DNA of 64,000 nt from Shinella sp. WSJ-2 (GCF_003432075.1 NZ_QWBU01000008.1:62001-126000); one strand, 5' to 3'. Positions 8,091 through 17,149 are shown, counted from the first letter of the stretch. Numbers and translations: made by a program. The notes: a model not told the origin generated them from the sequence alone.

Positions 8091-9689
8091 ATGGTACGCA
8101 TTCTGGTCTTCGCTCTCTTCGTTCTCGCCCTTGCCGCCGGTTTTGCGTGGCTGGCCGATCGCCCCGGCGAACTCTCGATCATCTGGCAGGGCCAGCGCGC
8201 CGATATGAGCCTGATGGTCGCCGCCACGCTCGTCGTCTCGCTGATCGCCGCCGTTATGCTCTCCTGGTGGATCGTCCGCGTCATCTGGACGTCACCGCAG
8301 TCGATCCAGCGCTTTTTCCGCGCCCGTAAGCGTGACCGCGGCTATCAGGCGCTGTCCACCGGCCTGATAGCCGCCGGTGCCGGCGACGCCGCCGGTGCGC
8401 GCAAGATGCTCGGCCGCACCAAAGGCCTGCTGAGCGCCGATCAGGAGCCCCTCATTCATCTGCTCGAAGCGCAGGCCGCGATGATCGAGGGCCGCTACGA
8501 CGATGCGCGCCGCAAATTCGAGCTGATGGCCGATGATCCGGAAACACGCGAACTCGGCCTGCGCGGCCTCTATCTCGAGGCCCGTCGCCTCGGCGCCAAC
8601 GAGGCCGCCCGGCAATATGCCGAACGGGCCGCCGAAAAGGCACCGCAACTGCCCTGGGCGACGGAAGCAGCACTCGAGTACCGCTCCGAAGCCGGCGACT
8701 GGGACGAGGCGCTGAAACTGCTCGGCGATGGCCGCTCCGGCTCGGCGGAGGAGAAAAAGACCTATGCCCGCCGCAAGACCGTGCTGCTCACCGCTCGCGC
8801 CGCGGCAAAGCTCGACGCCGATCCGAAGGGCGCGAGAGAGGATGCCCATCAGGCGCTGAAGCTTGACGAGACCTTCGTGCCCGCCGGGCTGATCGAGGCC
8901 AAGGCGTATCTGCGCGAGGACAATCTGCGCAAGGCTGCTTCGATCCTGGAAAAGCTCTGGAAGACGACGGCGCATGGCGACGTGGCGAAACTCTATGTCC
9001 GGGCCCGCAGCGGCGATTCGGCCGCCGACCGGCTGAAGCGGGCGGAGAAGCTGGAAGCGATCCGCCCGAACAATGCCGAGGCGCTCTATGCCGTCGCCGA
9101 GGCCGCGCTGGAGACACGCAATTTCGCACTGGCCCGCAGCAAGGCCGAGGCCGCCGCGCGCCTTTCGCCGCGCGAAAGCGCCTTCCTGCTGCTGGCCGAT
9201 ATCGAGGATGCCGAGACCGGCGACCAGGGCCGCATCCGCCACTGGATGAACCAGGCGCTGAAAGCCCCGCGCGATCCGGCCTGGACGGCCGACGGCATCA
9301 CCGCGCCGGAATGGCGCGCCGTCTCGCCCGTCACCGGGCGTCTCGACGCCTTCGAATGGAAGACGCCGGTCAGCGCGCTGGAAGGGCCGGTCGAGGAGGG
9401 ATCGACGGATGCCGTCGACGAGGCGATCCGCACCCTGCCGCCGCTTGCCCTCGAGCAGAAGCCGGCCGCTAAGGTGGAAGAGGTCGTGAAGGTCGAGAAG
9501 GCGCCTGTCGAAAAACCCGTCGTGGTGGCCGCCGTCGTCGAGAAGACGCCCGTGGTCGTGGAAAAGGCCAAAGAGGAGGCATCGGTGCAGGAGGAGGAAC
9601 GCCCGTTCTTCGGCCTGCCGGATGATCCTGGCGTGAAGAAAGGCGCTGCCGTCAAACGGGACGGCACGAGCGGCTTCCGCTTATTCTGA
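8091..9689 (+). CDS. hemY: HemY-type tetratricopeptide membrane protein
   Basis: HemY-N family proteins are inner-membrane TPR proteins that accompany heme biosynthesis genes; the exact role is uncertain. This is not the protoporphyrinogen oxidase also called HemY. The 532 residues have two N-terminal membrane helices (about 2-20 and 40-64), SPQSIQRFFRARKRDRGYQALSTG at the start of the cytoplasmic or periplasmic domain, then alpha-helical TPR-type repeats to about 390. The tail beyond 440 is rich in Val, Lys and Glu (repeated VEK and PVV units) and looks disordered. It lies 12 bp after mic60, so the two should be co-expressed. The C-terminal tail is longer than in enterobacterial HemY. Confidence 0.9.
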   Translation: MVRILVFALFVLALAAGFAWLADRPGELSIIWQGQRADMSLMVAATLVVSLIAAVMLSWWIVRVIWTSPQSIQRFFRARKRDRGYQALSTGLIAAGAGDAAGARKMLGRTKGLLSADQEPLIHLLEAQAAMIEGRYDDARRKFELMADDPETRELGLRGLYLEARRLGANEAARQYAERAAEKAPQLPWATEAALEYRSEAGDWDEALKLLGDGRSGSAEEKKTYARRKTVLLTARAAAKLDADPKGAREDAHQALKLDETFVPAGLIEAKAYLREDNLRKAASILEKLWKTTAHGDVAKLYVRARSGDSAADRLKRAEKLEAIRPNNAEALYAVAEAALETRNFALARSKAEAAARLSPRESAFLLLADIEDAETGDQGRIRHWMNQALKAPRDPAWTADGITAPEWRAVSPVTGRLDAFEWKTPVSALEGPVEEGSTDAVDEAIRTLPPLALEQKPAAKVEEVVKVEKAPVEKPVVVAAVVEKTPVVVEKAKEEASVQEEERPFFGLPDDPGVKKGAAVKRDGTSGFRLF

Positions 9690-9726
9690 TTGTTCTGGGG
9701 CTTGAGTGAACGGGGCTGAATCATCG

Positions 9727-10215
9727 ATGTTCGAACGCTTGCAGCAATTTCTGGCGAGCCTTTCCGGCGGCGACAGCAAACCGGCCTTCGCCGCCGACGA
9801 TCCGCGGGTCGCGGTCATGGCGCTCTGCATCCAGGTCATGGAAGCAGACGGCCAGGTGCTGGATGTCGAGAAGAAAGCGCTGCACGACCATTTCAGCGAG
9901 CTTTATAGCGTCGATGAAAAGGAGCTGGCAGCGCTGCTCGATGCCGGCGCCAGCGCAGAAAGCGAAGCGATCGATTTCTTTCACTTCACGTCCGAGCTGA
10001 AGCGCCAGCTTTCCGAGGACCAGCGTGTCGCCCTGATCGGCCTGCTCTGGGAGATCGTCTATGCCGATGGCGAGCGCAGCGAGATGGAAGACCATGCCAT
10101 CTGGCGCATCGCGGACCTGCTCGGCGTTTCCGGGCGCGAGCGCATCATGAAGCGACAGGAAGTGGCCGAACGGGTGGGAGCTTCGGCAGCACAAAAGGAG
10201 CCGGACGAGGCCTGA
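9727..10215 (+). CDS. TerB-family protein
   Basis: This 162-residue cytosolic protein is an all-helical TerB/TerB-like (COG4103) domain. Two helix pairs carry acidic motifs, VMEADGQVLDVEK in the first half and VYADGERSEMEDH in the second, which match the metal-binding positions of TerB from the tellurite-resistance system. Stand-alone relatives are common in alphaproteobacteria and their function is not known. I chose the ATG at 9727; an in-frame GTG at 9706 would add seven residues and has no better ribosome binding site. The amidotransferase gene follows after 3 bp, so they share an mRNA. Confidence 0.85.
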   Translation: MFERLQQFLASLSGGDSKPAFAADDPRVAVMALCIQVMEADGQVLDVEKKALHDHFSELYSVDEKELAALLDAGASAESEAIDFFHFTSELKRQLSEDQRVALIGLLWEIVYADGERSEMEDHAIWRIADLLGVSGRERIMKRQEVAERVGASAAQKEPDEA

Positions 10216-10218
10216 GCC

Positions 10219-10935
10219 ATGCTCGATTTCCCACGCAAGCAGCGCGCCAAGCGCCCCGTCCTTGTCGTCCTGCATCAGGAGACCTCCAGCCCCGGCCGTG
10301 TCGGGCAGATCCTGCAGCAGATGGGCCATGCGCTCGACATCCGCCGTCCCGTGCTTGGTGATCCCCTGCCCGAAACGCTCGCCCATCATGCCGGCGCCGT
10401 CGTGTTCGGCGGGCCTATGAGCGCCAATGACGACGAAGCCTATGTGCGCGACGAGATCGACTGGCTGAACGTGCCCCTGAAGGAGAACCGGCCCTTCCTC
10501 GGCATCTGCCTCGGTGCGCAGATGCTGGTCAAGAATCTCGGCGGCTGCGTCTTCGGCCATACCGAGGGTTGGACGGAGATCGGCTGGTATCCGCTCGCTG
10601 CGACCGAGGCCGGCACGGCGCTGATGCCCTGGCCTGACATGGTCTACCAGTTCCACCGCGAGGGCTTCGACCTGCCCTCCGGCGCGACTTTGCTCGCCAC
10701 CGGCCATCACTATGAAAACCAGGCTTTCCGCTATGGCGACAATGCCTGGGGTATCCAGTTCCATGGCGAATTGACACTCGCCATGATGCATCGCTGGGTC
10801 GTGCGAGGCGCGCATCGCTTCGAACTGCCGGGCGCGCAGACGGGCCGTCTGCATCTCGATGGGCGCCTGCTGCACGATGCGGCGCTGCGGATCTGGATGA
10901 CGTCCTTCCTCGACCGTATTTTTCACGAAGCCTGA
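10219..10935 (+). CDS. Class I glutamine amidotransferase, GMP synthase-like
   Basis: The 238 residues form a stand-alone class I glutamine amidotransferase domain. The catalytic triad is visible: C97 in FLGICLGAQM, H182 and E184 in IQFHGE. FGGPMSA at 63-69 forms the oxyanion loop. There is no synthase domain, so this is not GuaA itself. Relatives are annotated as GMP synthase-like or gamma-glutamyl hydrolases of various small molecules, and the substrate cannot be told here. It begins 3 bp after the TerB-like gene. Cytosolic. Confidence 0.88.
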   Translation: MLDFPRKQRAKRPVLVVLHQETSSPGRVGQILQQMGHALDIRRPVLGDPLPETLAHHAGAVVFGGPMSANDDEAYVRDEIDWLNVPLKENRPFLGICLGAQMLVKNLGGCVFGHTEGWTEIGWYPLAATEAGTALMPWPDMVYQFHREGFDLPSGATLLATGHHYENQAFRYGDNAWGIQFHGELTLAMMHRWVVRGAHRFELPGAQTGRLHLDGRLLHDAALRIWMTSFLDRIFHEA

Positions 10936-11034
10936 GCTACAGCATTAAACATGTTGCCGCACCATCAGGCACGTGGCCTTGCTGGCGGGCCCTGCAATGG
11001 CTACATGTCGGGACGAAACCAATTGGAGACGTCA

Positions 11035-11325
11035 ATGATAGCGGTCATCAACACCCTATTGTTCATCATCAGCATTGCATGGTTCCTGGTCATCGCCTCG
11101 GCGATCTTTTCCTGGCTCTATGCCTTCAATGTCATCAACGCGAACAATCAGGTGATCGCGACCATCGGTCGCTCGCTCTACCAGTTGACCGAGCCGATCT
11201 ATCGCCCGATCCGCCGCGTCCTGCCGAATTTCGGCGGCGTCGACCTGTCGCCGCTCGTCGTGCTGGTCATCCTGTTCTTCCTCGAACAGGTCATCCGCAC
11301 GGTTCTGGCGCCCGCGGTTCTCTGA
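11035..11325 (+). CDS. YggT family membrane protein
   Basis: This 96-residue protein has two membrane helices (about 5-28 and 70-92) separated by the conserved YggT segment ANNQVIATIGRSLYQLTEPI and YRPIRRVLPNFGGVDLSPL. YggT proteins are small inner-membrane proteins with a suggested role in cell-envelope or osmotic stress, and plastid relatives act in cytochrome complex assembly and nucleoid placement. The ATG at 11035 has GGAG eight bases upstream. A strong hairpin follows the stop, shared with the convergent ppa gene. Confidence 0.92.
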   Translation: MIAVINTLLFIISIAWFLVIASAIFSWLYAFNVINANNQVIATIGRSLYQLTEPIYRPIRRVLPNFGGVDLSPLVVLVILFFLEQVIRTVLAPAVL

Positions 11326-11343
11326 CAGTCGCTTCGACAACAA

Positions 11344-11379
11344 AAAACCCTCCGGATCGCTGGCGACCCGGAGGGTTTT
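11344..11379. terminator. Bidirectional intrinsic terminator between yggT and ppa
   Basis: The arms AAAACCCTCCGG (11344-11355) and CCGGAGGGTTTT (11368-11379) are perfectly complementary with a 12-base loop, and runs of A and T flank both sides. It lies between the two convergent stops, so it can end transcription from both directions. Confidence 0.9.
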
Positions 11380-11407
11380 GTTTTGAGATCCGAAAACGCG
11401 CCTGCGC

Positions 11408-11941
11408 TTACTTCGAGGCGTTGTAGCGCTCAACGGCTTCCAGAATCATCTTCTTGGCCGTGCCGACATCCTGCCAGCCGGCGATCTTCACCCACTTGCC
11501 GGGCTCCAGATCCTTGTAATGCGTGAAGAAGTGCTCGATCTGCTTCAGCGTGATTTCCGGCAGGTCGGTGTAGTTTTCGACCTTGTCGTAGCGGCGCGTC
11601 AGCTTCGGCACCGGCACGGCGATGATCTTCTCGTCCTTGCCGCCGTCGTCTTCCATGACCAGAACGCCGATCGGGCGCACATTGATCACGCAGCCCGGAA
11701 CGAGCGGACGGGTGTTGGCGATGAGGACGTCGATCGGGTCGCCGTCTTCCGACAGCGTATGCGGCACGAAACCGTAATTGCCCGGATAGGTCATCGGCGT
11801 ATAGAGGAAGCGATCGACGATGAGCGCGCCGGCTTCCTTGTCCATCTCGTACTTGATCGGGTGGCCGCCGACCGGCACCTCGACAATGACGTTCACGTCT
11901 TCAGGCGGGTTCTTGCCAACGGAAATCGCATCGATACGCAT
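11408..11941 (-). CDS. ppa: Inorganic pyrophosphatase
   Basis: Ppa hydrolyses pyrophosphate to phosphate and so drives biosynthetic reactions such as nucleotide and aminoacyl-tRNA synthesis. The 177-residue protein is a family I enzyme. It has the signature [10 protein letters not shown] with D66, D68 and D71 as Mg ligands, YEMDKEAG near 31-38, PGNYGFVP at 53-60, and [11 protein letters not shown] containing the further acidic ligands near 98-103. The length is typical for bacterial hexameric Ppa. It is monocistronic. Cytosolic and presumably essential. Confidence 0.97.
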   Translation of the reverse strand: MRIDAISVGKNPPEDVNVIVEVPVGGHPIKYEMDKEAGALIVDRFLYTPMTYPGNYGFVPHTLSEDGDPIDVLIANTRPLVPGCVINVRPIGVLVMEDDGGKDEKIIAVPVPKLTRRYDKVENYTDLPEITLKQIEHFFTHYKDLEPGKWVKIAGWQDVGTAKKMILEAVERYNASK

Positions 11942-12065
11942 GGGGGCTCCCTCAGTGAGATGCAGTGATTTTCGGGCTTCCTAAAGCGAATCCCGCTGCG
12001 GCGCAACATGACTTTCGAATAGACCGGCCGGATCTGCCGTCTTCCTTGCAACCGGAGGATTTTTC

Positions 12066-12680
12066 ATGCGCCTGACGCCGTTTCTGCTTTCCGTTTCCCT
12101 TGCCGCATCGATGGCCGTCGCCGCCAAGGCCAACGAGAGCGTCTATACAGACCGCGACCTCGACGCCTGCAAGACCATTTCGGGGGAAGAGGAAGGCGGA
12201 AGCGTCGACCTGCTCTGCAGCGGCTACAAGGACTTTGCCGTTTATTTCAAGGAAGGCGACCTCCGGCAGAGCATCGCCTATGGCCCGGTCAGCGACGCCT
12301 ACATCGCCAAGGCGTTCGAGACCTTCGGGCCGTTCAATCACACCGGCGCCAAGATTGAGTGGCGGTTGGGCGCCGGTGGCACGCCCGTCGCTACCATCGT
12401 ACGGTGGTTCGTCGCCGATCCCGAAACGACGGGCGAAGCGGATGCGCGCTATGGCCAGGTTCTCGTCGTCTCCACGGTGGCGACCAAGGACAACCCGACG
12501 AGCTGCGTCGTCGGCTATGTCGATGCGCTTGAGAACAAGGATGCCAACGCGCTCGCCCGCGCTGTGGCGGATGACGAGGTGGCCGGCTTTGCTTGCGGCG
12601 TAAATGAGCCGCAATGGCACGGCAAACGGGGGAAACTTGCGGGAGAACCGTCCCGGACCCTGCCTGGTGCCGCGGAATAG
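12066..12680 (+). CDS. Secreted protein of unknown function
   Basis: The 204 residues start with a signal peptide (MRLTPFLLSVSLAASMAVAA, cleavage near 20-22). The mature part has no motif that I recognise. It contains four cysteines, near 36, 51, 157 and 179, consistent with two disulfides in the periplasm, and a repeated beta-strand pattern. A GGAGG ribosome binding site precedes the ATG. The gene is divergent from ppa (124 bp) and its stop is only 3 bp from that of the convergent GNAT gene. It is probably a conserved rhizobial periplasmic protein, but no function can be given. Confidence 0.82.
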   Translation: MRLTPFLLSVSLAASMAVAAKANESVYTDRDLDACKTISGEEEGGSVDLLCSGYKDFAVYFKEGDLRQSIAYGPVSDAYIAKAFETFGPFNHTGAKIEWRLGAGGTPVATIVRWFVADPETTGEADARYGQVLVVSTVATKDNPTSCVVGYVDALENKDANALARAVADDEVAGFACGVNEPQWHGKRGKLAGEPSRTLPGAAE

Positions 12681-12683
12681 GCC

Positions 12684-13190
12684 TCAGGGCCAGACGAAAC
12701 CGATCTTCTTCAGTTCCTTGTCGCCGAAATTCTCCATGCCCTCGGCAATGTCGCGGCCGCCGGCGGAGCGGAAGAATCGGTCGGCATGCTCGCTGTCTTC
12801 GAGGCACCAGGCGATCATGCCGTTGCAGCCGAGCGACTTCAAAAGCCGCTGTGCCTCGCCGAACAGCAGCCGGCCAAGGCCAATGCCCTGATATTCCGGG
12901 CGCAGATAGAGTTCGTAAATCTCGCCTTCCTGCGGCAGCGCGCGGGCGCGGTTGAGGCCGAGCGTGGCGTAACCGGCGACCGTGCCGGCGACATCGAGCA
13001 CCAGCAGCGTCGCGGGGCCGCGCGTCGCCTTGCGCCACCAGCCCTCATTACGGCGATCGATCATATGGTTGAGCGGGATATGCGGAATAAGGCCGCCATA
13101 GGCCTGCAGCCACGACACCCGATGCGTCTCGGATATCGCGCGCGCGTCCTGCGGCTCGGCGCGCCGCACATCGATCGACAGTGTCTTCAT
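12684..13190 (-). CDS. GNAT family N-acetyltransferase
   Basis: This 168-residue protein is a Gcn5-related acetyltransferase. The acetyl-CoA-binding motif A is EIYELYLRPEYQGIGLGRLL (about 90-109), with the Q-x-x-G-x-G pattern at 101-106. It is followed by the helix EAQRLLKSLG and the motif B region GMIAWCLEDSEHADRFFRSAGG. The opening IDVRRAEPQDARAISETH is also typical. The substrate is unknown; relatives act on amino acids, antibiotics or protein N termini. The gene has its own upstream region with a perfect CtrA-type box about 100 bases before the ATG. Confidence 0.88.
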   Translation of the reverse strand: MKTLSIDVRRAEPQDARAISETHRVSWLQAYGGLIPHIPLNHMIDRRNEGWWRKATRGPATLLVLDVAGTVAGYATLGLNRARALPQEGEIYELYLRPEYQGIGLGRLLFGEAQRLLKSLGCNGMIAWCLEDSEHADRFFRSAGGRDIAEGMENFGDKELKKIGFVWP

Positions 13191-13288
13191 AACACCACTC
13201 TTATTCCCGCACCGATTCCACCGGAATCCTTAAGACCCGCAAGGGCGCTGATTGCCCACAGGCGCGTTCCGCATGGCACCAATGAAAG

Positions 13289-13304
13289 TTAACGCTTTTT
13301 TAAC
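13289..13304. promoter_or_regulatory. Candidate CtrA binding box upstream of the GNAT gene
   Basis: TTAA at 13289-13292, seven bases, then TTAAC at 13300-13304 match the full CtrA consensus TTAA-N7-TTAAC. The site lies 99 bases upstream of the GNAT start at 13190 and beyond the typA terminator, so the GNAT promoter is the only obvious target. Confidence 0.5.
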
Positions 13305-13340
13305 AAGCGTCACAAGCCGTAAAACGATGACACACACATG

Positions 13341-13366
13341 AAAAACCCGGCCTCACGGCCGGGTTT
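13341..13366 (-). terminator. Intrinsic terminator of typA
   Basis: AAACCCGGCC (13343-13352) pairs with GGCCGGGTTT (13357-13366) around a TCAC loop, and the A run at 13341-13345 gives a T tract on the minus strand. It lies 27 bases after the typA stop. Confidence 0.88.
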
Positions 13367-13393
13367 GCATTCGTCCCGTTTCGGGAAAGGCGA

Positions 13394-15220
13394 TCAGGCG
13401 GCGCCAGCGGCGCGCTGCTTTTCGAATCGCTTGCGATCGTTGGCGTCGAGGAACATCTTGCGCAGACGGATCGACTTCGGCGTCACTTCCATCAGCTCGT
13501 CGTCCTGAATCCACGACAGCGCGCGGTCGAGCGTCATGCGGATCGGCGGGGTCAGCTTCACGGCCTCATCCTTGCCGGCGGCGCGGATGTTGGTGAGCTG
13601 CTTGCCCTTGAGCACGTTGACCTCGAGGTCGTTGTCGCGCGAGTGGATGCCGATGATCATGCCGGCATAGACCTTCTCGCCCGGCTCGATGATCATCGGG
13701 CCACGGTCTTCCAGGTTGAACATGGCGTAGGCCACGGCTTCGCCCGAACCGTTCGACAGCAGCACGCCGTTGACGCGGCCGCCGATCGCGCCCTTGAAAG
13801 GCTGGTAGTCGTGGAACAGGCGGTTCATGATCGCCGTACCGCGCGTGTCGGTGAGCAGTTCCGACTGATAGCCGATGAGGCCACGAGTCGGCGCCAGGAA
13901 CTTCAGGCGGACGCGGTTGCCGCCCGAAGGACGCAGTTCCGTCATCTCGGCCTTGCGCTCCGACATCTTCTGCACGACGATGCCCGAATGCTCTTCGTCA
14001 ACGTCGATGACGACTTCTTCGATCGGCTCCATGGTGGTGCCGTTCTCGTCCTTGTGCATGACGACGCGCGGACGCGAGACGGCAAGCTCAAAACCTTCGC
14101 GGCGCATGGTTTCGATGAGAACGGCGAGCTGAAGTTCGCCGCGGCCGGAGACGTAGAACGAATCCTTGCCTTCGGCTTCCTCGATCTTCAGCGCGACGTT
14201 GCCTTCGGCTTCCTTGAACAGGCGGTCGCGGATGACGCGGCTCGTGACCTTGTCGCCTTCAGTGCCGGCGAGCGGCGAATCGTTGACGATGAAGGACATG
14301 GTGACGGTCGGCGGGTCGATCGGCTGCGCAGTCATAGCCTCGGTGACCGAGGGATCGCAGAACGTGTCGGCGACGGTGCCCTTGGAAAGGCCGGCAATGG
14401 CGACGATATCGCCGGCATGAGCTTCGTCGATCGCCGTGCGCTCGATGCCCCGGAAGGCGAGGATCTTCGAGATACGACCGGTTTCGATCAGCTTGCCGTC
14501 CTGGCCGAGAACCTTGACCGGCTGGTTGGACTTCAGCGTGCCCGAGGCGATGCGGCCGGTGATGATGCGGCCGAGGAAGGGGTTGGCTTCGAGGATCGTG
14601 CCGATCAGGCGGAACGGACCTTCTTCGACGACAGGCTCCGGCACATGCTTGAGTACGAGGTCGAGAAGCGGCGCGAGGCCTTCTTCCTTCGGGCCTTCCG
14701 GGTTGACGTTCATCCAGCCATCACGGCCCGAACCGTAGAGGATCGGGAAGTCGAGCTGTTCGTCGGTGGCGTCGAGATTGGCGAAGAGGTCGAAGACTTC
14801 GTTGATGACTTCTTCGTGGCGGCCGTCGGGACGGTCGATCTTGTTGATCGCGACGATCGGCTTCAGACCGACCTTGAGTGCCTTGCCGACCACGAACTTG
14901 GTCTGCGGCATCGGGCCTTCCGACGAGTCAACGAGAACGATGGCGCCGTCCACCATCGAGAGGATGCGCTCGACTTCGCCGCCGAAGTCGGCGTGGCCGG
15001 GCGTGTCGACGATGTTGATGCGAACGCCCTTCCACTCCACCGAGGTCGCCTTGGCAAGAATGGTGATGCCGCGTTCCTTTTCGAGATCGTTCGAATCCAT
15101 CACGCGTTCGGCAACGCGCTGGTTTTCACGGAACGAGCCGGACTGCTTGAGAAGCTCGTCGACGAGCGTGGTCTTGCCATGGTCGACGTGCGCGATGATC
15201 GCGATATTGCGGAGTGACAT
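13394..15220 (-). CDS. typA: Translational GTPase TypA/BipA
   Basis: TypA (BipA) is a ribosome-associated GTPase that assists 50S subunit assembly and is needed under cold and other stresses. The 608 residues show the G1 motif AHVDHGKTTL (10-19), GITI (51-54), DTPGHADFGGEVER (72-85) and NKID (126-129). EF-Tu-like domain 2, the EF-G-like domains III and V, and the BipA-specific C-terminal domain ending in SIRLRKMFLDANDRKRFEKQ follow. Length is normal. It is a single-gene unit with a strong terminator. The ATG is at 15220. Confidence 0.97.
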   Translation of the reverse strand: MSLRNIAIIAHVDHGKTTLVDELLKQSGSFRENQRVAERVMDSNDLEKERGITILAKATSVEWKGVRINIVDTPGHADFGGEVERILSMVDGAIVLVDSSEGPMPQTKFVVGKALKVGLKPIVAINKIDRPDGRHEEVINEVFDLFANLDATDEQLDFPILYGSGRDGWMNVNPEGPKEEGLAPLLDLVLKHVPEPVVEEGPFRLIGTILEANPFLGRIITGRIASGTLKSNQPVKVLGQDGKLIETGRISKILAFRGIERTAIDEAHAGDIVAIAGLSKGTVADTFCDPSVTEAMTAQPIDPPTVTMSFIVNDSPLAGTEGDKVTSRVIRDRLFKEAEGNVALKIEEAEGKDSFYVSGRGELQLAVLIETMRREGFELAVSRPRVVMHKDENGTTMEPIEEVVIDVDEEHSGIVVQKMSERKAEMTELRPSGGNRVRLKFLAPTRGLIGYQSELLTDTRGTAIMNRLFHDYQPFKGAIGGRVNGVLLSNGSGEAVAYAMFNLEDRGPMIIEPGEKVYAGMIIGIHSRDNDLEVNVLKGKQLTNIRAAGKDEAVKLTPPIRMTLDRALSWIQDDELMEVTPKSIRLRKMFLDANDRKRFEKQRAAGAA

Positions 15221-15354
15221 GGTATAATCTCTGAGGTTCGGGGCGCGCGCAAAACGAGGGCGCCGTCTTCAATGGCCGGGCTCTTACATGTTTTTCCGCA
15301 TTTGCGAAAGGGGCGGACCGCAACTCTGTTATCCGCCCGGCGCGCAGCTTGTCA

Positions 15355-16917
15355 TCATGATGAACGCACCGGCGGCAGCACGACACGCCACAGCTCCTGA
15401 TCCTCGCGGTCCATCAGCCGCACCGTCATCTCCTCGCTCGCGCCGTTGATATCGACCAGACCGAAGAATTGCAGCCCGGCAGAGGGCGGCAGATTGCTGT
15501 CGACGCCGCCCGAGGAGGCCTTGATGAAACGCACCTCCGGCCCGAATGTGCTGTCGAGCGGTTTCGGTCCATAGGTGCCGGAATGCAGCGGTCCGGACAC
15601 GAACTCCCAGAACGGATTGAACTCCTGGAATTTTGCCCGGGACGGGTCGTAGTGGTGGGCGGCGGTGTAGTGCACGTCGGCCGTCAGCCAGACGACATTG
15701 TGGATGGCATTGTCGCGCATGAAGGAGAGAAGATCGGCGATTTCCCGCTCGCGCGCCGCCGGCGGGCCGTTCAGGCCGTCTGCCACGCCCTCGTAACCCA
15801 GGCTGTTGGCATAATCGTCCCAGATGACGAGGCCGAGCGGCATGTCGCAGGCGATCACCTTCCAGACGGCCTCGGAAGCCGACAGTTCGCGCCGCAACCA
15901 GTCCGCCTGCCGCCAGCCGAACAGGCCATTCTCCGTGCCGCCCTTGTTGGGGCTGCGGTAGGAGCGCAGATCAACGAAGAACACATCGAGCAGCGGCCCA
16001 TAGGCAACCTTGCGGAAAATGCGGCCGGGCTCGGTGGGAAAGTAGCGGATCGGCGTCATCTCATGGAAGGCGCGGCGGGCGCGCTGTTCATAGACGCCGA
16101 TATCCTTCTCCGGATAGCGCCGGTCGCCGGTCAGGTCGCTCGATTCCGACCAGTTGTTCAAGACCTCGTGGTCGTCCCACTGGAAAAAGGTCGGGCATTG
16201 CGTGTTGAAGGACAGGAGGTGCTCGTCGAGCAGGTTGTACTTCCACTGGCCGCGGAATTCGTCGAGTGTGCGCGCCACATTGCGCTTCTCGTCCGTGACG
16301 ATGCGGTTCTTCCAGATGCCGCCGTCGCGCAGCGGGATTTCATCGGGGATCGGCCCGTCAGCGTAAACCGTGTCGCCGGAGTGGATGAAGAAATCCGGCT
16401 CGTGGCGCAGCATGGTCGAATAGGTCTTCATGCCGACATCGTCGATGCCCCAGCCCTGCCCCGCCGTATCGCCCGACCAGACGAAGCGCACCGAGCGTTT
16501 GCGCATCGGCGCGGTGCGGAACCGACCGACGACGGGCTCGGAAACGAGGTGGCTGGAATAAGGATCGCTCGCCGTGAACCGGTAGAAGATGTCCTGATCC
16601 GGCAGCAGCCCTTCGAGCATCGCCTTGACGGAATTGTCGGAGGTAGCAGTCGCCTTTTGAAGCGGCAGGCGCGTCACGTCGATAAAACTGTCGGTGGTCG
16701 AATATTCGAGCGTCACCTCGGCCGGCCGGTCGGTACGCGCCCAGACCATGCCGGAGGAACAATCGACATCGCCGGATTGCACGCCATGGGAAAAGACGGG
16801 GCTGCCGTGGCGCCGCGAATAATAGGGCACCGCCAGCGCCGAGGACGTCGCAAGAGCGCCGGCCCCTGCGGTCAAGAGAAACGAGCGCCGCGTCAGCGTC
16901 TCGGGAACAATCGCCAT
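15355..16917 (-). CDS. PhoD-like alkaline phosphatase/phosphodiesterase, Tat-exported
   Basis: PhoD-family metallo-phosphatases hydrolyse phosphate mono- and diesters in the periplasm using Ca and Fe. The 520-residue protein has a twin-arginine signal (TLTRRSFLLTAGAGALATSSALA, RR at 10-11), an N-terminal PhoD-N domain starting at FSHGVQSGDV and metal-site motifs VWSGDTAGQG, IHSGDTVYADGP, FQWDDHEVLNNW and WLTADVHYTAAHHYDP. I prefer the ATG at 16917 because GGAGGTG precedes it; a TTG five codons upstream is less likely. It lies 318 bp after the M3 peptidase gene, separated by an intergenic repeat mosaic. No Pho box was identified by eye. Confidence 0.92.
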   Translation of the reverse strand: MAIVPETLTRRSFLLTAGAGALATSSALAVPYYSRRHGSPVFSHGVQSGDVDCSSGMVWARTDRPAEVTLEYSTTDSFIDVTRLPLQKATATSDNSVKAMLEGLLPDQDIFYRFTASDPYSSHLVSEPVVGRFRTAPMRKRSVRFVWSGDTAGQGWGIDDVGMKTYSTMLRHEPDFFIHSGDTVYADGPIPDEIPLRDGGIWKNRIVTDEKRNVARTLDEFRGQWKYNLLDEHLLSFNTQCPTFFQWDDHEVLNNWSESSDLTGDRRYPEKDIGVYEQRARRAFHEMTPIRYFPTEPGRIFRKVAYGPLLDVFFVDLRSYRSPNKGGTENGLFGWRQADWLRRELSASEAVWKVIACDMPLGLVIWDDYANSLGYEGVADGLNGPPAAREREIADLLSFMRDNAIHNVVWLTADVHYTAAHHYDPSRAKFQEFNPFWEFVSGPLHSGTYGPKPLDSTFGPEVRFIKASSGGVDSNLPPSAGLQFFGLVDINGASEEMTVRLMDREDQELWRVVLPPVRSS

Positions 16918-16998
16918 GCCACCTCCGGCCAAGCCCGCGAAAAGACGGGCAGACCATCGGTCGGCGACATGTCAGCCCGGTAACGGGAGCATGACGGT

Positions 16999-17016
16999 TC
17001 ACCCAAGCTTTGGTGA
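16999..17016. repeat. 18-bp near-perfect palindrome
   Basis: TCACCCAAGCTTTGGTGA reads the same on both strands except for one mismatched pair and is centred on an AAGCTT. GGGAGCATGACGG before it and GGGAGGATGACGG after it form an imperfect direct repeat. Confidence 0.55.
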
Positions 17017-17105
17017 CGGGAGGATGACGGGTGCGGACGAAGCCACCGCCGTCTCCGACGGTACTTCTGCTTTAGCCACCACCCTCGCATCCCCACTGAC
17101 GTCAG

Positions 17106-17124
17106 CCTCGGGCTCGACCCGAGG
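17106..17124. repeat. Dispersed palindrome, copy 1
   Basis: CCTCGGG-CTCGA-CCCGAGG is a perfect 7-bp inverted repeat around five bases. The same 19 bases occur at 35841-35859, and both copies are followed by a (A/G)TCCAC sequence, so they are copies of one intergenic element. Confidence 0.75.
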
Positions 17125-17149
17125 ATCCACCCCCGCACCCGGAGCGTGG

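Noticed and set aside
13643-15217. 524-residue plus-strand frame opposite typA
   Set aside because: typA is certain from its GTPase motifs; the opposite frame is a codon-composition artefact without any recognised domain.
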